From: a virus
Direction: 5' to 3' (one strand)
IMG/VR virus record: IMGVR_UViG_3300023313_000007
Span: 1-60,791 of that record
DNA: 60,791 nt
Part shown: positions 7,656 through 16,376 of the stretch, piece by piece
Layout of the letters: each line of letters opens with the position of its first letter
Numbering within the stretch: the stretch's first letter is position 1
Made by a program: the position numbers and the translations under genes
The notes under the pieces: model-generated
Database searches by the model: none
What the model was told of the DNA's origin: nothing
Seen by the model: only the letters and a program-made list of their open reading frames with translations

Positions 7656-8459
7656 ATGGCTATTTCTATAAAGAGTTTTCTAGTGCTAGAAAAAAGCCTT
7701 ACTAGAAAAACAATGGCAGTCATTCTTCAGCAACTAGAATCAGATATTATTAAAATAATAGAACTTTTAAACTCTGGTGATTATACCGAAGCCTCGGTAT
7801 TACTAGAGTCCTTATCCCTACCCAATATACCTACAGGGTACTTAGGGGTCATAGGGGCTTCTGCGGTGGTATTTGGGGCGAGTGGAGTAACCCCTAAGGT
7901 AACTAGGTCATCTCTGGTTAAAAACCAGCCTAGTGCGAATATAGAGGGTCTAACAGCTCTAACTGAACGCATGATAATGGAGATGACGGATAAAGCTGTA
8001 AAAAAGAAACTGCAAGGGGCTATATTATCTAGTATAAAAACAGGCTCAGAGGTATCTTTAACGGACATCCTTACTGAGATAAAGAAGGTTACAAAGAATA
8101 TCTTAGTGTCCGCCAATAGTCTGCATGTCTCTAGGATGGCCTCTTATGGGTTTTTATTAGAAGCCACTGATAAAGGTATTACTCATTACCGTAGGTCAGC
8201 CCAACTAGATGATAGAACTTGCCCTATCTGTGCTTTGTTAGATGGGAAGAAGTTTAGTGTGGCCTCCACGCTAGCAAGGACTCATACCGCCTTAAGTGCT
8301 GAGACCCCAGACGACTTGAAATATCTAGCCCCATTCCCAGACACCTCAAAAGCAGGGGTAGAAAGAATGACAAAATTAACCAATGACGAAATATCCTCTG
8401 AAGGGTTGGAAACCGTGCCTAGCCATTTTAGGTGTAGATGTGTATTGGTTAAGGTGTAA
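7656..8459 (+). CDS. MuF-like minor head protein
   Basis: Head morphogenesis protein of the Mu gpF / SPP1 gp7 type, found at few copies per capsid near the portal. The C-terminal domain shows the hallmark HYRRSAQLDDRTCPICALLDG followed by PSHFRCRCVLV, the conserved cysteine and histidine pattern of the MuF domain. The N-terminal 140 residues are helical and variable. It starts four bases after the portal stop codon. A dispersed palindrome follows immediately after its stop. Confidence 0.85.
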   Translation: MAISIKSFLVLEKSLTRKTMAVILQQLESDIIKIIELLNSGDYTEASVLLESLSLPNIPTGYLGVIGASAVVFGASGVTPKVTRSSLVKNQPSANIEGLTALTERMIMEMTDKAVKKKLQGAILSSIKTGSEVSLTDILTEIKKVTKNILVSANSLHVSRMASYGFLLEATDKGITHYRRSAQLDDRTCPICALLDGKKFSVASTLARTHTALSAETPDDLKYLAPFPDTSKAGVERMTKLTNDEISSEGLETVPSHFRCRCVLVKV

Positions 8460-8467
8460 CAACTATT

Positions 8468-8486
8468 CTTGCACTCCGAGTGCAAG
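8468..8486 (+). repeat. Dispersed palindrome, copy 1
   Basis: CTTGCACTCCGAGTGCAAG is a perfect 9+1+9 palindrome located nine bases after the minor head stop codon. It is flanked by TT on the left and GATT on the right, flanks shared with copies at 16377 and 48020. There is no T run, so it is not a classical terminator. Operator, RNA stem-loop or protein-binding site are all possible. Confidence 0.8.
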
Positions 8487-8529
8487 GATTTCTTGCAGCC
8501 CTTACTAGGTGCTTGTACCTTCCAACCCT

Positions 8530-9108
8530 ATGACTATTAAATGTACTACTATAACTAAGTCTGACCAAGAATTACAGATAGTGTATGGGGAAGTGTACGC
8601 CCCCAATGTCCCCGATTCTGACGGAGATTTTATGGATATTGAAACCATAAGAAAAGCCGCCCATAAATTTATACAAAATAATAATACCCATAACATAGAT
8701 AAACAGCATGAGAATGAACTAACAGGGTCTTATGTAGTTGAATCATTTATTGCCAGAAAGGGAGACCCCGATTTTATAGAGGACGCATGGGTAGTAGGGG
8801 TTCATATCCCAGACCCAACGCTATGGGATGAAATTAAGAAAGGCGAAATTAACGGGTTCTCTATGGAAGCCTCCGTTAGAGGAACTGCCACCACTTTAGA
8901 ACTAGAAATACCAGATGTTATTACAGGCGGAACAACAGAAACTAATGAACATACACACAAGTTCTTCGTCAAATTTGCCGAAGACGGAACATTCCTTGGA
9001 GGGTACACAGATGACCACCAAGGACATACGCATACAATTACTTACGGAACGGAGACAGGTGAATCAGAAGGACATAAGCACTTATTTAGCTTCGTGGAGG
9101 CCATGTGA
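8530..9108 (+). CDS. Prohead protease, XkdF-like (Peptidase S78-2 type)
   Basis: Putative serine protease that processes scaffold and capsid. Diagnostic stretches are IVYGEVYAPNVPDSDGDFM, THNIDKQHENE (probable catalytic His), SYVVESFIA, DAWVVGVHIPD and a KKGEINGFSMEA segment (probable catalytic Ser). The last 60 residues are His-rich (EHTHKFF, HQGHTHT, EGHKHLF), as in other XkdF-like proteins. No clear ribosome site decides the start; GTG 8509 in frame is an alternative to ATG 8530. Its place between minor head and scaffold genes fits. Confidence 0.8.
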   Translation: MTIKCTTITKSDQELQIVYGEVYAPNVPDSDGDFMDIETIRKAAHKFIQNNNTHNIDKQHENELTGSYVVESFIARKGDPDFIEDAWVVGVHIPDPTLWDEIKKGEINGFSMEASVRGTATTLELEIPDVITGGTTETNEHTHKFFVKFAEDGTFLGGYTDDHQGHTHTITYGTETGESEGHKHLFSFVEAM

Positions 9109-9148
9109 GTAGTTGTATAGTTAATAATGTGGATATACGATTGCCGCA

Positions 9149-10273
9149 ATGAAGATAAAAATGGACGCAAGAAAATTAGAGGATGTGGATGTATCCTTTG
9201 TTTCATTAGTGAAACGGGGAGCTAATCGTATCCCTTTTAGAATCATTAAATCACAGGAGGAAGATATGTCACTAGACTTAGGAAGTCTGTTTAGGGCTAA
9301 AAAGGCAGAGGCACCACAAGTCTTAGCCGTAGTTTTAGACAGTGAATCAATCAATACTGATACTGTAAGAAAATTAGAGGAAAAAGGATATGCTAGGCAA
9401 GAATCTGAAGTAGGTGCTACAAGTGTGGTATTCAAGCAAGAAGATTATGCGTCTGACTCTGCTGTGGTAGATATGGGCGAAGGCTGTGCTGTAGTATTAT
9501 CTACAGTTAAAAAGTCCTTCTATAGCTACCCAGACGGAACTAACTTTGATGACAACTTAGCTAAAGGGTCATTTTTTCCTTCTGTAGACATGGCACAGGA
9601 TATTTTAGAAGAAACCATTGCTAATATTATGTATGACAGCGGTGTTGCAGTCCAAGCAAAAACACAAACTTTAGGGGAGGCGGTAGATTCCTTTAAACAA
9701 TATGTTTTAGCCTTGTCGGAAAAATTACCTGCCTCTGCGTTTGAATTGGCAAGTTACATTCGTATGGAACCAGACTCCCAAGATGCAGTTGAAGTATCTG
9801 TAGAGGCTTCAGTAGAAGTGGCTAAAGACGAAGATGCTGTAACTGATGTTCCTAAGGAGGAAGACATGGTAACTAAGATGGATAAACACCAAGGTACTAT
9901 TGAGGGCTTGGAAGAAGAATCTGAAGCAGAGGTTATTGAGAAATCAGTAGATGCTCCTGTGGAAGACCCTCAAGTACAAAAAGAAGAATCTAGTGAAACT
10001 GCTGTTGATGAAAGCTCTAAGGAGTTGATGTCTACAGTCACTAAGATGGCTGGAATGTTGCAAGACCTACAAGGTAAGATTGATACTCTAACACAGGGTA
10101 ACACTTCTTTAGTAGAACAAGTAGAGAAAGCGGAAGCTACTGCTGCATCTGCATTAGAGGCTGTTCAAGGCTCTGTTATCGCAAGTGTTAAAGGTGTAGA
10201 TGAAAGTGTTGAAATCACTAAATCTGAATCTGTAAGCACTTATGATGGCACAGCTTTAGATGCCCTCGGTTAA
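9149..10273 (+). CDS. Probable scaffold protein with an XkdF-type N-terminus
   Basis: 374 residues. The first 35 residues (DVSFVSLVKRGANRIPFRI) resemble a segment normally within XkdF-type proteases. The rest is acidic, Glu/Val/Ala/Ser-rich and partly coiled coil (about residues 285-345), typical of an internal scaffold that is removed before DNA packaging. It directly precedes the major capsid gene. Two in-frame internal ATG codons carry near-identical strong ribosome sites (see 9255 and 9855), so shorter nested products are likely, as for lambda Nu3 inside gene C. Confidence 0.65.
   Translation: MKIKMDARKLEDVDVSFVSLVKRGANRIPFRIIKSQEEDMSLDLGSLFRAKKAEAPQVLAVVLDSESINTDTVRKLEEKGYARQESEVGATSVVFKQEDYASDSAVVDMGEGCAVVLSTVKKSFYSYPDGTNFDDNLAKGSFFPSVDMAQDILEETIANIMYDSGVAVQAKTQTLGEAVDSFKQYVLALSEKLPASAFELASYIRMEPDSQDAVEVSVEASVEVAKDEDAVTDVPKEEDMVTKMDKHQGTIEGLEEESEAEVIEKSVDAPVEDPQVQKEESSETAVDESSKELMSTVTKMAGMLQDLQGKIDTLTQGNTSLVEQVEKAEATAASALEAVQGSVIASVKGVDESVEITKSESVSTYDGTALDALG
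9255..9268 (+). promoter_or_regulatory. Internal in-frame ribosome binding site 1
   Basis: AGGAGGAAGATATG: a perfect AGGAGG five bases before an in-frame ATG (9266) within the scaffold gene. Starting here would remove the first 39 residues. Better than the visible site of the full-length start at 9149. Confidence 0.6.
9855..9868 (+). promoter_or_regulatory. Internal in-frame ribosome binding site 2
   Basis: AGGAGGAAGACATG: the same arrangement as at 9255, one base different, before the in-frame ATG 9866. The product would be the C-terminal 135 residues, which contain the coiled-coil part of the scaffold-like protein. Confidence 0.55.
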
Positions 10274-10296
10274 TAAAAAAGGAAAAGGAGACTTTT

Positions 10297-11283
10297 ATGT
10301 CAAATAGTAACTTGATTCAAAAGGCTGACTTAGCGGTAGCTGACCTCGCAACAAATGGTGGTCTGTTAAACCCAGAGCAGTCTAATGCGTTCATTCGCAA
10401 GTTGTTGGTACAGCCAACGCTATTAAATGCTACTCGTACAGTAGTTATGAATAGCCCACAAAAAGAAATCAACAAGATTGGTTTCGGTAAACGCATTTTG
10501 CGTGCAGGTGCTTCTGGTGTCCCATTGGCTAACGCAGCTATTGCTGGTGCTTTTGATGGCGTAGCTGAAGCTGCTGCTAGAGCAAAACCAACTACTGAGA
10601 AAGTAACGCTTAATACTAAAGAAGTATTGGCTGAAATTCACTTACCTTATGATGTTATCGAGGATAATATTTCTCGTGGTGTTGTAGGTGTTCAAGGCGA
10701 CTCTGGTGCTACAGGTACTCAAGGTGGCATGAAAGACGCTATCATGGAAATGATTGCTGAACGCGCTGCTTTGGATTTGGAAGAACTAGCTATCCTAGGT
10801 GATGCTACTTCTCTTGACCCATTCTTGGCTCTTAGTGATGGTTATCTTGTTAAAGCTGTTTCTAATGTGGTTGATGCTGGTGCTGCAACAATGAACAAAG
10901 GTATCTTTAAAGCTGGTGTAAAAACTATGCCAGACCAATACCTTCGTAACCGCTCAGCATTGCGTAACTATATCTCTATTGATAATGAAACAGAATATCG
11001 TGACACTCTTGCTATGCGTGAGACAGCATTAGGTGATGCTAACTTGCAAGGCAATAACCGCTTGTACGCTTTCGGTACTGGTATTGAGCCAGTAGCTCTT
11101 ATGCCTGCTAACAGTGGTTTGTTGTGTGACCCACAAAACTTAATCTTTGGTATTCAACGCGATATTTCTATCGAAGTTGAGAAGGATATTAGGTCACGGT
11201 CATATATTATTGTTCTTACCGCTCGTGTAGACTTCGCTATTGAAGAACCTACTGCTGTAGTTAAGTACACTAATATTGCTTAA
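10297..11283 (+). CDS. Major capsid protein (PBSX/XkdG-like)
   Basis: 328 residues, with the N-terminal block NPEQSNAFIRKLLVQPTLL, NKIGFGKRIL, and the long E-loop/spine region AEIHLPYDVIEDNI...IAERAALDLEELAILGD seen in PBSX-type HK97-fold capsid proteins. The C-terminus ends in DFAIEEPTAVVKYTNI. AAGGAGA lies upstream. Arg codons are mostly CGT/CGC and codon choice looks optimised, unlike the AGA/AGG-rich neighbours, as expected for the most abundant phage protein. A strong terminator follows. Confidence 0.88.
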   Translation: MSNSNLIQKADLAVADLATNGGLLNPEQSNAFIRKLLVQPTLLNATRTVVMNSPQKEINKIGFGKRILRAGASGVPLANAAIAGAFDGVAEAAARAKPTTEKVTLNTKEVLAEIHLPYDVIEDNISRGVVGVQGDSGATGTQGGMKDAIMEMIAERAALDLEELAILGDATSLDPFLALSDGYLVKAVSNVVDAGAATMNKGIFKAGVKTMPDQYLRNRSALRNYISIDNETEYRDTLAMRETALGDANLQGNNRLYAFGTGIEPVALMPANSGLLCDPQNLIFGIQRDISIEVEKDIRSRSYIIVLTARVDFAIEEPTAVVKYTNIA

Positions 11284-11315
11284 TAGCTAACCCCTTAGTT
11301 TCTAAGGACTTATAG

Positions 11316-11347
11316 CCCTCTACACCTAACGGTGTGGGGGGTTTTTT
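11316..11347 (+). terminator. Rho-independent terminator after capsid gene
   Basis: An 11 base pair stem (CCCTCTACACC / GGTGTGGGGGG with two G-U pairs) with a TAAC loop is followed by TTTTTT. It ends the head transcript before the endonuclease gene. Confidence 0.9.
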
Positions 11348-11379
11348 GTTGATACCTAGTAGGGCAATAAACTAAAAGT

Positions 11380-11407
11380 TTGACCTACTTGCTGTAATCA
11401 CTATGGT
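11380..11407 (+). promoter_or_regulatory. Possible promoter for the endonuclease gene
   Basis: TTGACC, 16 bases, TATGGT. Transcription would begin at about the ATG at 11414, making the message leaderless. The box lies just after the capsid terminator, so an independent promoter is plausible. Weak evidence. Confidence 0.35.
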
Positions 11408-11413
11408 GTACGA

Positions 11414-13054
11414 ATGAAAATGACCAAAAGCACCTACCTCCAATGTTTCCATCTAGTACATGGTGACACTTATGATTATTCCCCCACTAAATACTCTAGG
11501 GCGCATGACTATATCCTTATAAGGTGTAAAACTCACGGTTACTTCTCCCAAAAAGCCTATGCTCACAATCAAGGGCAGGGATGTCCTAAGTGTAAAGGGG
11601 CTAAGATACAAAAGGCTCAAAGGCAATCCTCCGTGGCCGCTGTAAAGGTCTTAGAGGAGGTACACAAAGGAAAATACGATTATAGTAATGTGGAGTACAT
11701 TAACTCCAGCTCTAAGATAGTAATACGATGCCCCCTACATGGAGAATTTACACAGACTTATGCCTCCCACCAACAAGGTAGGGGTTGCCCCCAATGTGGC
11801 AGGGATAAGACTGCTACTAAAGGAACAGTCAATCAAAAAGTCATACTGGATAGGTTTAAGGGTAGGCATGGAGATGTATATGACTATTCGTCTATGGTGT
11901 ACACCTCTGGAAGGACTCCTGTAAAGATACAATGCAGAGAGCATGGAGACTTTTTACAAACCCCTAACGACCATAGCCGAGGGGCAGGATGCCCTCTATG
12001 CAAGGCCAGTAAGCTTAGTAAGTCTCAGCTATTCACCCATGCAGACTGCCTAGCTAAATTCATGGCAGCGCATAATGGCAGGTATAATTATTCTAAGGTG
12101 AAGTATAAAAGGAGTACTGATAAGGTAACTATAATTTGCTCTAAGCATGGAGAGTTTAAGCAAACCCCTGTATCTCATTGGTCTGGCAGAGGGTGCGCGT
12201 CCTGCTCCCACTCTGGAGCTTCTGAGTCTGAACTTAGGTTTAGAGCCGCAGTGCAGTCGGTATATAAAGGCACTATACACTGTGGGGATAAAACCCTCCT
12301 AGATAAAAAGGAATTAGACTTATATCTACCAGAGGTACAATTAGGTATTGAATTTGACGGCACATACTGGCACTCGGGCGATAGGGTTAAATCCAGAAGA
12401 CAACATTTAGATAAATTTAACGAGGCTAGAAGTAAGGGGGTTAGAGTTTTGTTTATTAGGGAGGATGAATGGGATAATAAACCCGAGATAGTCCTCAGTA
12501 TTATCCGTAATGCTACAGGAGGTAATAGTACTAAGATATACGCTCGTAAATGTGAAATTATGGAGTTGGGTACTAAGGATTACCTAGCCTTTTGTAATGA
12601 AAACCATTTACAAGGAGCGGTGGGAGCCTCTAAGAAACTAGGACTATATTACGAAGGTAATCTTGTAGCTTTAGCAGGGTTTTCCAAGAGTTCTAAATAT
12701 GGATATATGCTAGCTAGGTTTTCCGTGAAACTAAATACCTCTGTAGTTGGTGGGCTGAGCAAACTTATGACAGCCTTCGGGGAGCCTGTATATACCTACT
12801 GTGATAAAAGAATGTTCGGAGGGTTAGGATATTTGTCCGCAGGGTTTGAAGTAGTAGAATTTGGTGATACCCCAGATTTATGGTTTACCAAACAGGGCAA
12901 GGTACTTAGTAGGGCTGCTATGACCAAGCCTGCCATGCAAAAAAGATGGGGTATCTTGGAGGAAGGTACGCAAGAATCTATTGCTGCCTCTCATGGGTGG
13001 GACGCTATAAGGTACTGTGGAAATATGCTATTAAAGTGGTATAGACCTAAATAA
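11414..13054 (+). CDS. Free-standing homing endonuclease, zinc-repeat plus Vsr-like nuclease
   Basis: 546 residues. The N-terminal 270 residues are four copies of a zinc-binding repeat of the form HGDxYDYS...KIxCxxHGxFxQ...HxxGxGCPxC (copies begin near residues 13, 77, 148 and 216). Then comes a Vsr/EDxHD-type nuclease core: LGIEFDGTYWHSG (catalytic Asp and His region) and GVRVLFIREDEW. The C-terminal 170 residues (KIYARKCEI onward) are a DNA-recognition-like domain often attached to these enzymes. It is inserted between the capsid and next virion gene, behind a terminator, a usual place for homing genes. Confidence 0.8.
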   Translation: MKMTKSTYLQCFHLVHGDTYDYSPTKYSRAHDYILIRCKTHGYFSQKAYAHNQGQGCPKCKGAKIQKAQRQSSVAAVKVLEEVHKGKYDYSNVEYINSSSKIVIRCPLHGEFTQTYASHQQGRGCPQCGRDKTATKGTVNQKVILDRFKGRHGDVYDYSSMVYTSGRTPVKIQCREHGDFLQTPNDHSRGAGCPLCKASKLSKSQLFTHADCLAKFMAAHNGRYNYSKVKYKRSTDKVTIICSKHGEFKQTPVSHWSGRGCASCSHSGASESELRFRAAVQSVYKGTIHCGDKTLLDKKELDLYLPEVQLGIEFDGTYWHSGDRVKSRRQHLDKFNEARSKGVRVLFIREDEWDNKPEIVLSIIRNATGGNSTKIYARKCEIMELGTKDYLAFCNENHLQGAVGASKKLGLYYEGNLVALAGFSKSSKYGYMLARFSVKLNTSVVGGLSKLMTAFGEPVYTYCDKRMFGGLGYLSAGFEVVEFGDTPDLWFTKQGKVLSRAAMTKPAMQKRWGILEEGTQESIAASHGWDAIRYCGNMLLKWYRPK

Positions 13055-13141
13055 GCCTTGAAAAGTAAGGTTGCCTAGAGTTGTAGGTGGTCTTACTATA
13101 CCGCACACATATATGGAATAACTTATATAAGGAGATATATC

Positions 13142-13420
13142 ATGGTAATGAAATCTGTAACTCCCGATACTAATCGGGGAGAAGCTATCAGTGAACTACA
13201 AGGTCTAACAACTATCGTAGTTGCAGGTGCCGCAGCACTAACTAACATTGCAGTAGCTGGGTTGGGTATTAAAGACACTCTACAATCTGTGGTTCAATAT
13301 ACAGGCGGTGTGCCCTCTGTAGTTTTGGACGCAAGTATTACCGCCGCAGGTGTTATCCAAACTGCTGTTACAATTACTACAGGTAACACTTTGGTAGTAC
13401 AGTTTTACAAGAAGCCTTAA
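13142..13420 (+). CDS. Small virion protein, possible capsid decoration protein
   Basis: 92 residues, mostly beta-prone, with no named motif (VVAGAAALTNIAVAGLG, ITTGNTLVVQFYKKP). A very strong site (AAGGAGATATAT) precedes ATG 13142, and it has its own terminator right after, so it should be made in quantity. Position just downstream of the capsid gene suggests head decoration or a head fibre base. That role is inference. Confidence 0.55.
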   Translation: MVMKSVTPDTNRGEAISELQGLTTIVVAGAAALTNIAVAGLGIKDTLQSVVQYTGGVPSVVLDASITAAGVIQTAVTITTGNTLVVQFYKKP

Positions 13421-13437
13421 ATCAATATGAGGTATTA

Positions 13438-13465
13438 TAGGGCTGTGTAGTGCAGCCCTATTTTT
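13438..13465 (+). terminator. Rho-independent terminator
   Basis: TAGGGCTG pairs with CAGCCCTA across a TGTAGTG loop, followed by TTTTT. It separates the decoration-like gene from the connector genes. Confidence 0.88.
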
Positions 13466-13481
13466 ATAATAGGAGAGGACT

Positions 13482-13748
13482 ATGAAATCACTAAAATTAG
13501 TAAATGTAGACAGACTACACATCGAGGATGCGATGTATATTGCAGGCAAAACTTATACAGTATCCCCTGCGGTAGCTGAGATATTGGAAGCCGCTAAATC
13601 TGAAGAAGGTAACGCCTACTTCGCCCCTTCAGAAGATGAGGCTAAACCCTCTAAATCTGTAGAGGCTAAAGCTGAGAAGAAAGAAGAAAAGAAAGAAGAT
13701 AAAGTCAGCAAAGAGTCTAAAGGTTCATCTAAAACTGCAAAAGTATGA
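13482..13748 (+). CDS. Small protein with Lys/Glu-rich tail
   Basis: 88 residues. The first 50 form a compact domain (KLVNVDRLHIEDAMY, KTYTVSPAVAEIL). The rest is low complexity with alternating Lys and Glu (EKKEEKKEDK). Similar small proteins lie between capsid and connector genes in many siphophages, sometimes at the head-tail joint, but I cannot name this one. AGGAGAGG precedes the start. Confidence 0.5.
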   Translation: MKSLKLVNVDRLHIEDAMYIAGKTYTVSPAVAEILEAAKSEEGNAYFAPSEDEAKPSKSVEAKAEKKEEKKEDKVSKESKGSSKTAKV

Positions 13749-13760
13749 TAGGAGGGTGGT

Positions 13761-14366
13761 ATGCCCAGTAGACTTATAAGCACCGACCAATTAGTTATTA
13801 GAACTGGTCAAAGAGATGTTGGAGAAATTACTGATGTCTTGGAAGTAATGTCCTTGGCTGCCACCCTATACCTAGAGGGCGAGCTATTAACTGCGTTTGA
13901 CGCAAATACCGCCACAGATAAATTTTATTCCCAGTACCCCCTAAACCAAGACCATTTAACCCTATCCCTAAACAATGGGTTTATTGATACTGCCTCAGTG
14001 GTGGTTAGCTATGCTGCATCTATGAGAGAGCTAAATACTAATGCTATTGTAGTAGACCCTGCATTATATGATGTAAGCAATGACGGGTTAATCATCCTAT
14101 ATTCTGGTTTAACCTATCCTATGTATTATAAGGTTTCCTATGCCTATGGGTTTACTACCCAAGCAGGGGGACTATATACAGTAACAGAGGTTCCAGAATG
14201 GCTTAAAGAATTAGCCACCCAGTATGTAATATATCGAGTTAATACAATGTCCCCTTTTAGAAAAGTACAAAAAAGCGAGGTTAAATCTGGTGAGCCTGTA
14301 CTATTGCGGTCAATGCTAGAAGCTCATGCGAGAGTGTATCCTCATGCTATTAAACCTATCCTATGA
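13761..14366 (+). CDS. Head-tail connector (adaptor) protein
   Basis: 201 residues. Order and length match the adaptor that docks under the portal (gp6/gp15/XkdH position). N-terminal helices (DVGEITDVLEVMSLAATLYL) are followed by a beta-rich part (DHLTLSLNNGFIDTASVVV, ALYDVSNDGLIIL) and a helical C-terminus (WLKELATQYVIYRV). No sharp motif. It overlaps the tail completion gene by four bases. Confidence 0.6.
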   Translation: MPSRLISTDQLVIRTGQRDVGEITDVLEVMSLAATLYLEGELLTAFDANTATDKFYSQYPLNQDHLTLSLNNGFIDTASVVVSYAASMRELNTNAIVVDPALYDVSNDGLIILYSGLTYPMYYKVSYAYGFTTQAGGLYTVTEVPEWLKELATQYVIYRVNTMSPFRKVQKSEVKSGEPVLLRSMLEAHARVYPHAIKPIL

Positions 14367-14821
14367 CAGGGAAAACCCTTAATACTGCGAATATTAGAGA
14401 AGCATTATTACGCACAGCCAAGTATGCTAAGAGTTTAGAAGATGTGTCTGACCTTGTACAAGAAGTGGGGAAAATGCAGTTAGAATTTGTTAGGGGAAGG
14501 TTTTTAGAGCAGATAGATTCCAATAATAAACCTTGGGAAGAAAGTGCGGCCTCTAAAAAGCGTAGAAAAAGGGGCGGAAAGCCCTCAACATTATTTGATT
14601 CTGGCAGTCTATTTAGAAGCATCTATGTTAGAACATCTAAGAATCAAGTAACTATAACCAGTAACTCCCCTTATGCTATGCTTCATCATCATGGGGGTAA
14701 GGTTAGATTAGGGAATAAAACCGTAACCTTGCCCGCAAGACCCTTCCTAAATGTAGGGGCGGGAGATAGTAGACTTATAACAAATTTCCTGCGGAAGACT
14801 TTAAGAGAGAGGATTAAATAA
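14363..14821 (+). CDS. Tail completion protein, Mu gpG-like virion morphogenesis family
   Basis: 152 residues with the family pattern: RGRFLEQ, PWEESAASKKRR, GKPSTLFDSGSLFRSI, SNSPYAMLHHHGG, and LPARPFLNV near the end. These proteins join head to tail or finish the tail top. It starts by overlapping the connector gene (CTATGACAGG) and ends overlapping the tail terminator gene. Confidence 0.75.
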   Translation: MTGKTLNTANIREALLRTAKYAKSLEDVSDLVQEVGKMQLEFVRGRFLEQIDSNNKPWEESAASKKRRKRGGKPSTLFDSGSLFRSIYVRTSKNQVTITSNSPYAMLHHHGGKVRLGNKTVTLPARPFLNVGAGDSRLITNFLRKTLRERIK

Positions 14822-15267
14822 TGGCTGGCGTTAATATCGTATCCCAAGTGGTGCAATCCACTTTAGCAACCCTAAAAACTGTAACATCAGTTAATCCAGA
14901 TGCCTTGTTTTATGTTTATACTGACCAAGACTTTCTAAATAATACTGACCATTACACTTACCCCATAGTAGGGGTGTGGTACGAGGGTATGGCCTCTAAC
15001 CCTAGCTCTAAAGGGGGTAATGGTCTCGCGGCTACTATGAATATAAGCATCTATGTCCTTGGTGCTCCAACCACTTTTTCTAAAACCCTAGAGGATAAGC
15101 ATGATATTACCTTAGTCTTAGATGAAATTAGGACGGCATTTCGCAATACTAGAGCCCCTACTGGACACTTTTGGGAATTTGTGTCTGAAGCCCCTTACCC
15201 TTATGATGAGGACAACAACTTTGTCTATATTCAAAGATGGAGAACTAATGCTATTCTCACAAGTTAG
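14821..15267 (+). CDS. Tail terminator-like protein
   Basis: 148 residues of the size and fold pattern of lambda gpU / gp37-like proteins that cap the tail tube: TYPIVGVWYEGM, AATMNISIYVLG (beta strand) and DITLVLDEIRTAFRN (helix), ending with FVYIQRWRTNAI. The one-base overlap ATAATG links it to the gene before. Family call rests on context more than motifs. Confidence 0.6.
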   Translation: MAGVNIVSQVVQSTLATLKTVTSVNPDALFYVYTDQDFLNNTDHYTYPIVGVWYEGMASNPSSKGGNGLAATMNISIYVLGAPTTFSKTLEDKHDITLVLDEIRTAFRNTRAPTGHFWEFVSEAPYPYDEDNNFVYIQRWRTNAILTS

Positions 15268-15308
15268 TAGGCTAGCTATATCAAAAAGGTGGAGGTAATG
15301 TTGCGACT

Positions 15309-15494
15309 ATGAAAGTTAAACTTATCAAAGAAATAGAGTTTAAGGGTGTTTTATGCCCTATAAACTCCGTAGTAGAGATGAGGGATTCTTCCGCAGAAGT
15401 CCTTATCGCTAATGGTTCTGCTGTAGAAGACATTTCAGCAAAACAAAGCTCTTATAAGGGCAAACATACTAAGAATAATGGAAATAGGAGATAA
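15309..15494 (+). CDS. Small basic protein of unknown function
   Basis: 61 residues. The first 45 resemble the short gpFI-like or head-completion domains (VKLIKEIEFKGVLCPINSVVEM, AEVLIANGSAVE), also seen near N-termini of the 13482 product type. The C-terminal 15 residues are basic. GGAGG lies 14 bases upstream, rather far. No certain function. Confidence 0.45.
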   Translation: MKVKLIKEIEFKGVLCPINSVVEMRDSSAEVLIANGSAVEDISAKQSSYKGKHTKNNGNRR

Positions 15495-15496
15495 TC

Positions 15497-16270
15497 ATGC
15501 CTGCAACTAATGGTGTAGTATCAAATTATTACTCGGGGCAAGGCGTAGTTCTGATGGCAAGCAGAGATGCCGCTGGAAACCCTACTGGGTTTACTAATAT
15601 CGGTAACTGTTCTGCTTTATCAGTAGCTATTGCTACTACTGTGGTAGAGCATAAAGAAGCTTCTTCTGGTGCTAGAGGTATTGATTTACGCCTCACAACT
15701 GAAGTAAAGGCATCTGTGAATGTTACAATGGAGAGCTTTAATACTGCCAACTTAGCGTTAGGTCTATACGGCACAGAAACAGCTCAAGCTGGCGCATCTG
15801 TAGTGGCTGAAATCGTCACAGCACCTGCATCCGTATTAACTAACCAAACAGTTGCTTTGGCACATATTGGTGTTAGTGCAGTGGTTGTTAATGGCCCCGC
15901 AGGTACTCCTACTTATGTATTAGGAACAGACTACACTATTAACCCAGAAGTAGGTTCTTTGAATATCTTAGCTACAGGTGCTATCACCGCAGGCGAGTTA
16001 TTGGAAGTTGATTATACCTATGCTGCTTATGACCAAGTAGATGCCTTGACCACTGCACAACCAGAGAGATGGTTGCGTTTTGAAGGCTTGAATACTGCTG
16101 ATGGTAATCGTGCTGTTACCGTTGATGTATTCAAATTTACTGCTGACCCTCTACAAGAGTTAGCTCTTATTGGTGATGCCGTAGGACAGATTCAATTAGC
16201 AGGTGGCGCACTTGCAGATAATACTAAAATCACTGGTTCTAAGTATTTCCGCCAACGCGCTTTGGTATAA
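15497..16270 (+). CDS. Major tail tube protein
   Basis: 257 residues. Features of a siphovirus tube protein: an N-terminal strand and loop (VVSNYYSGQGVVLMAS), NIGNCSALSVAIATTVVEHKEA, TEVKASVNVTMESFN, and an inserted domain (about residues 95-180) containing the VLGTDYTINPEVGSL motif found in many phage tail proteins. It lies before the tail chaperone and tape measure, has the optimised CGT/CGC codons of an abundant protein, and is followed by a strong terminator. Confidence 0.8.
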   Translation: MPATNGVVSNYYSGQGVVLMASRDAAGNPTGFTNIGNCSALSVAIATTVVEHKEASSGARGIDLRLTTEVKASVNVTMESFNTANLALGLYGTETAQAGASVVAEIVTAPASVLTNQTVALAHIGVSAVVVNGPAGTPTYVLGTDYTINPEVGSLNILATGAITAGELLEVDYTYAAYDQVDALTTAQPERWLRFEGLNTADGNRAVTVDVFKFTADPLQELALIGDAVGQIQLAGGALADNTKITGSKYFRQRALV

Positions 16271-16305
16271 TACTTGAAATAGTATTTACTAGGTTATACA
16301 ATTTT

Positions 16306-16333
16306 GGGGTTGTCTTCGGGCAGCCCCTTTTTT
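16306..16333 (+). terminator. Rho-independent terminator after tail tube gene
   Basis: GGGGTTGTC pairs with GGCAGCCCC around a stable TTCG tetraloop, followed by six T. A strong terminator limiting readthrough from the highly expressed tube gene. Confidence 0.92.
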
Positions 16334-16376
16334 GTGGGCATGAGTAAAGTACTAAGTAATAATAGATTTGTAATTT

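Noticed and set aside
8493-9112. Several open frames opposite or out of frame to the protease gene
   Set aside because: They lack ribosome sites and homology; the + strand frame has clear XkdF motifs. They are shadows.
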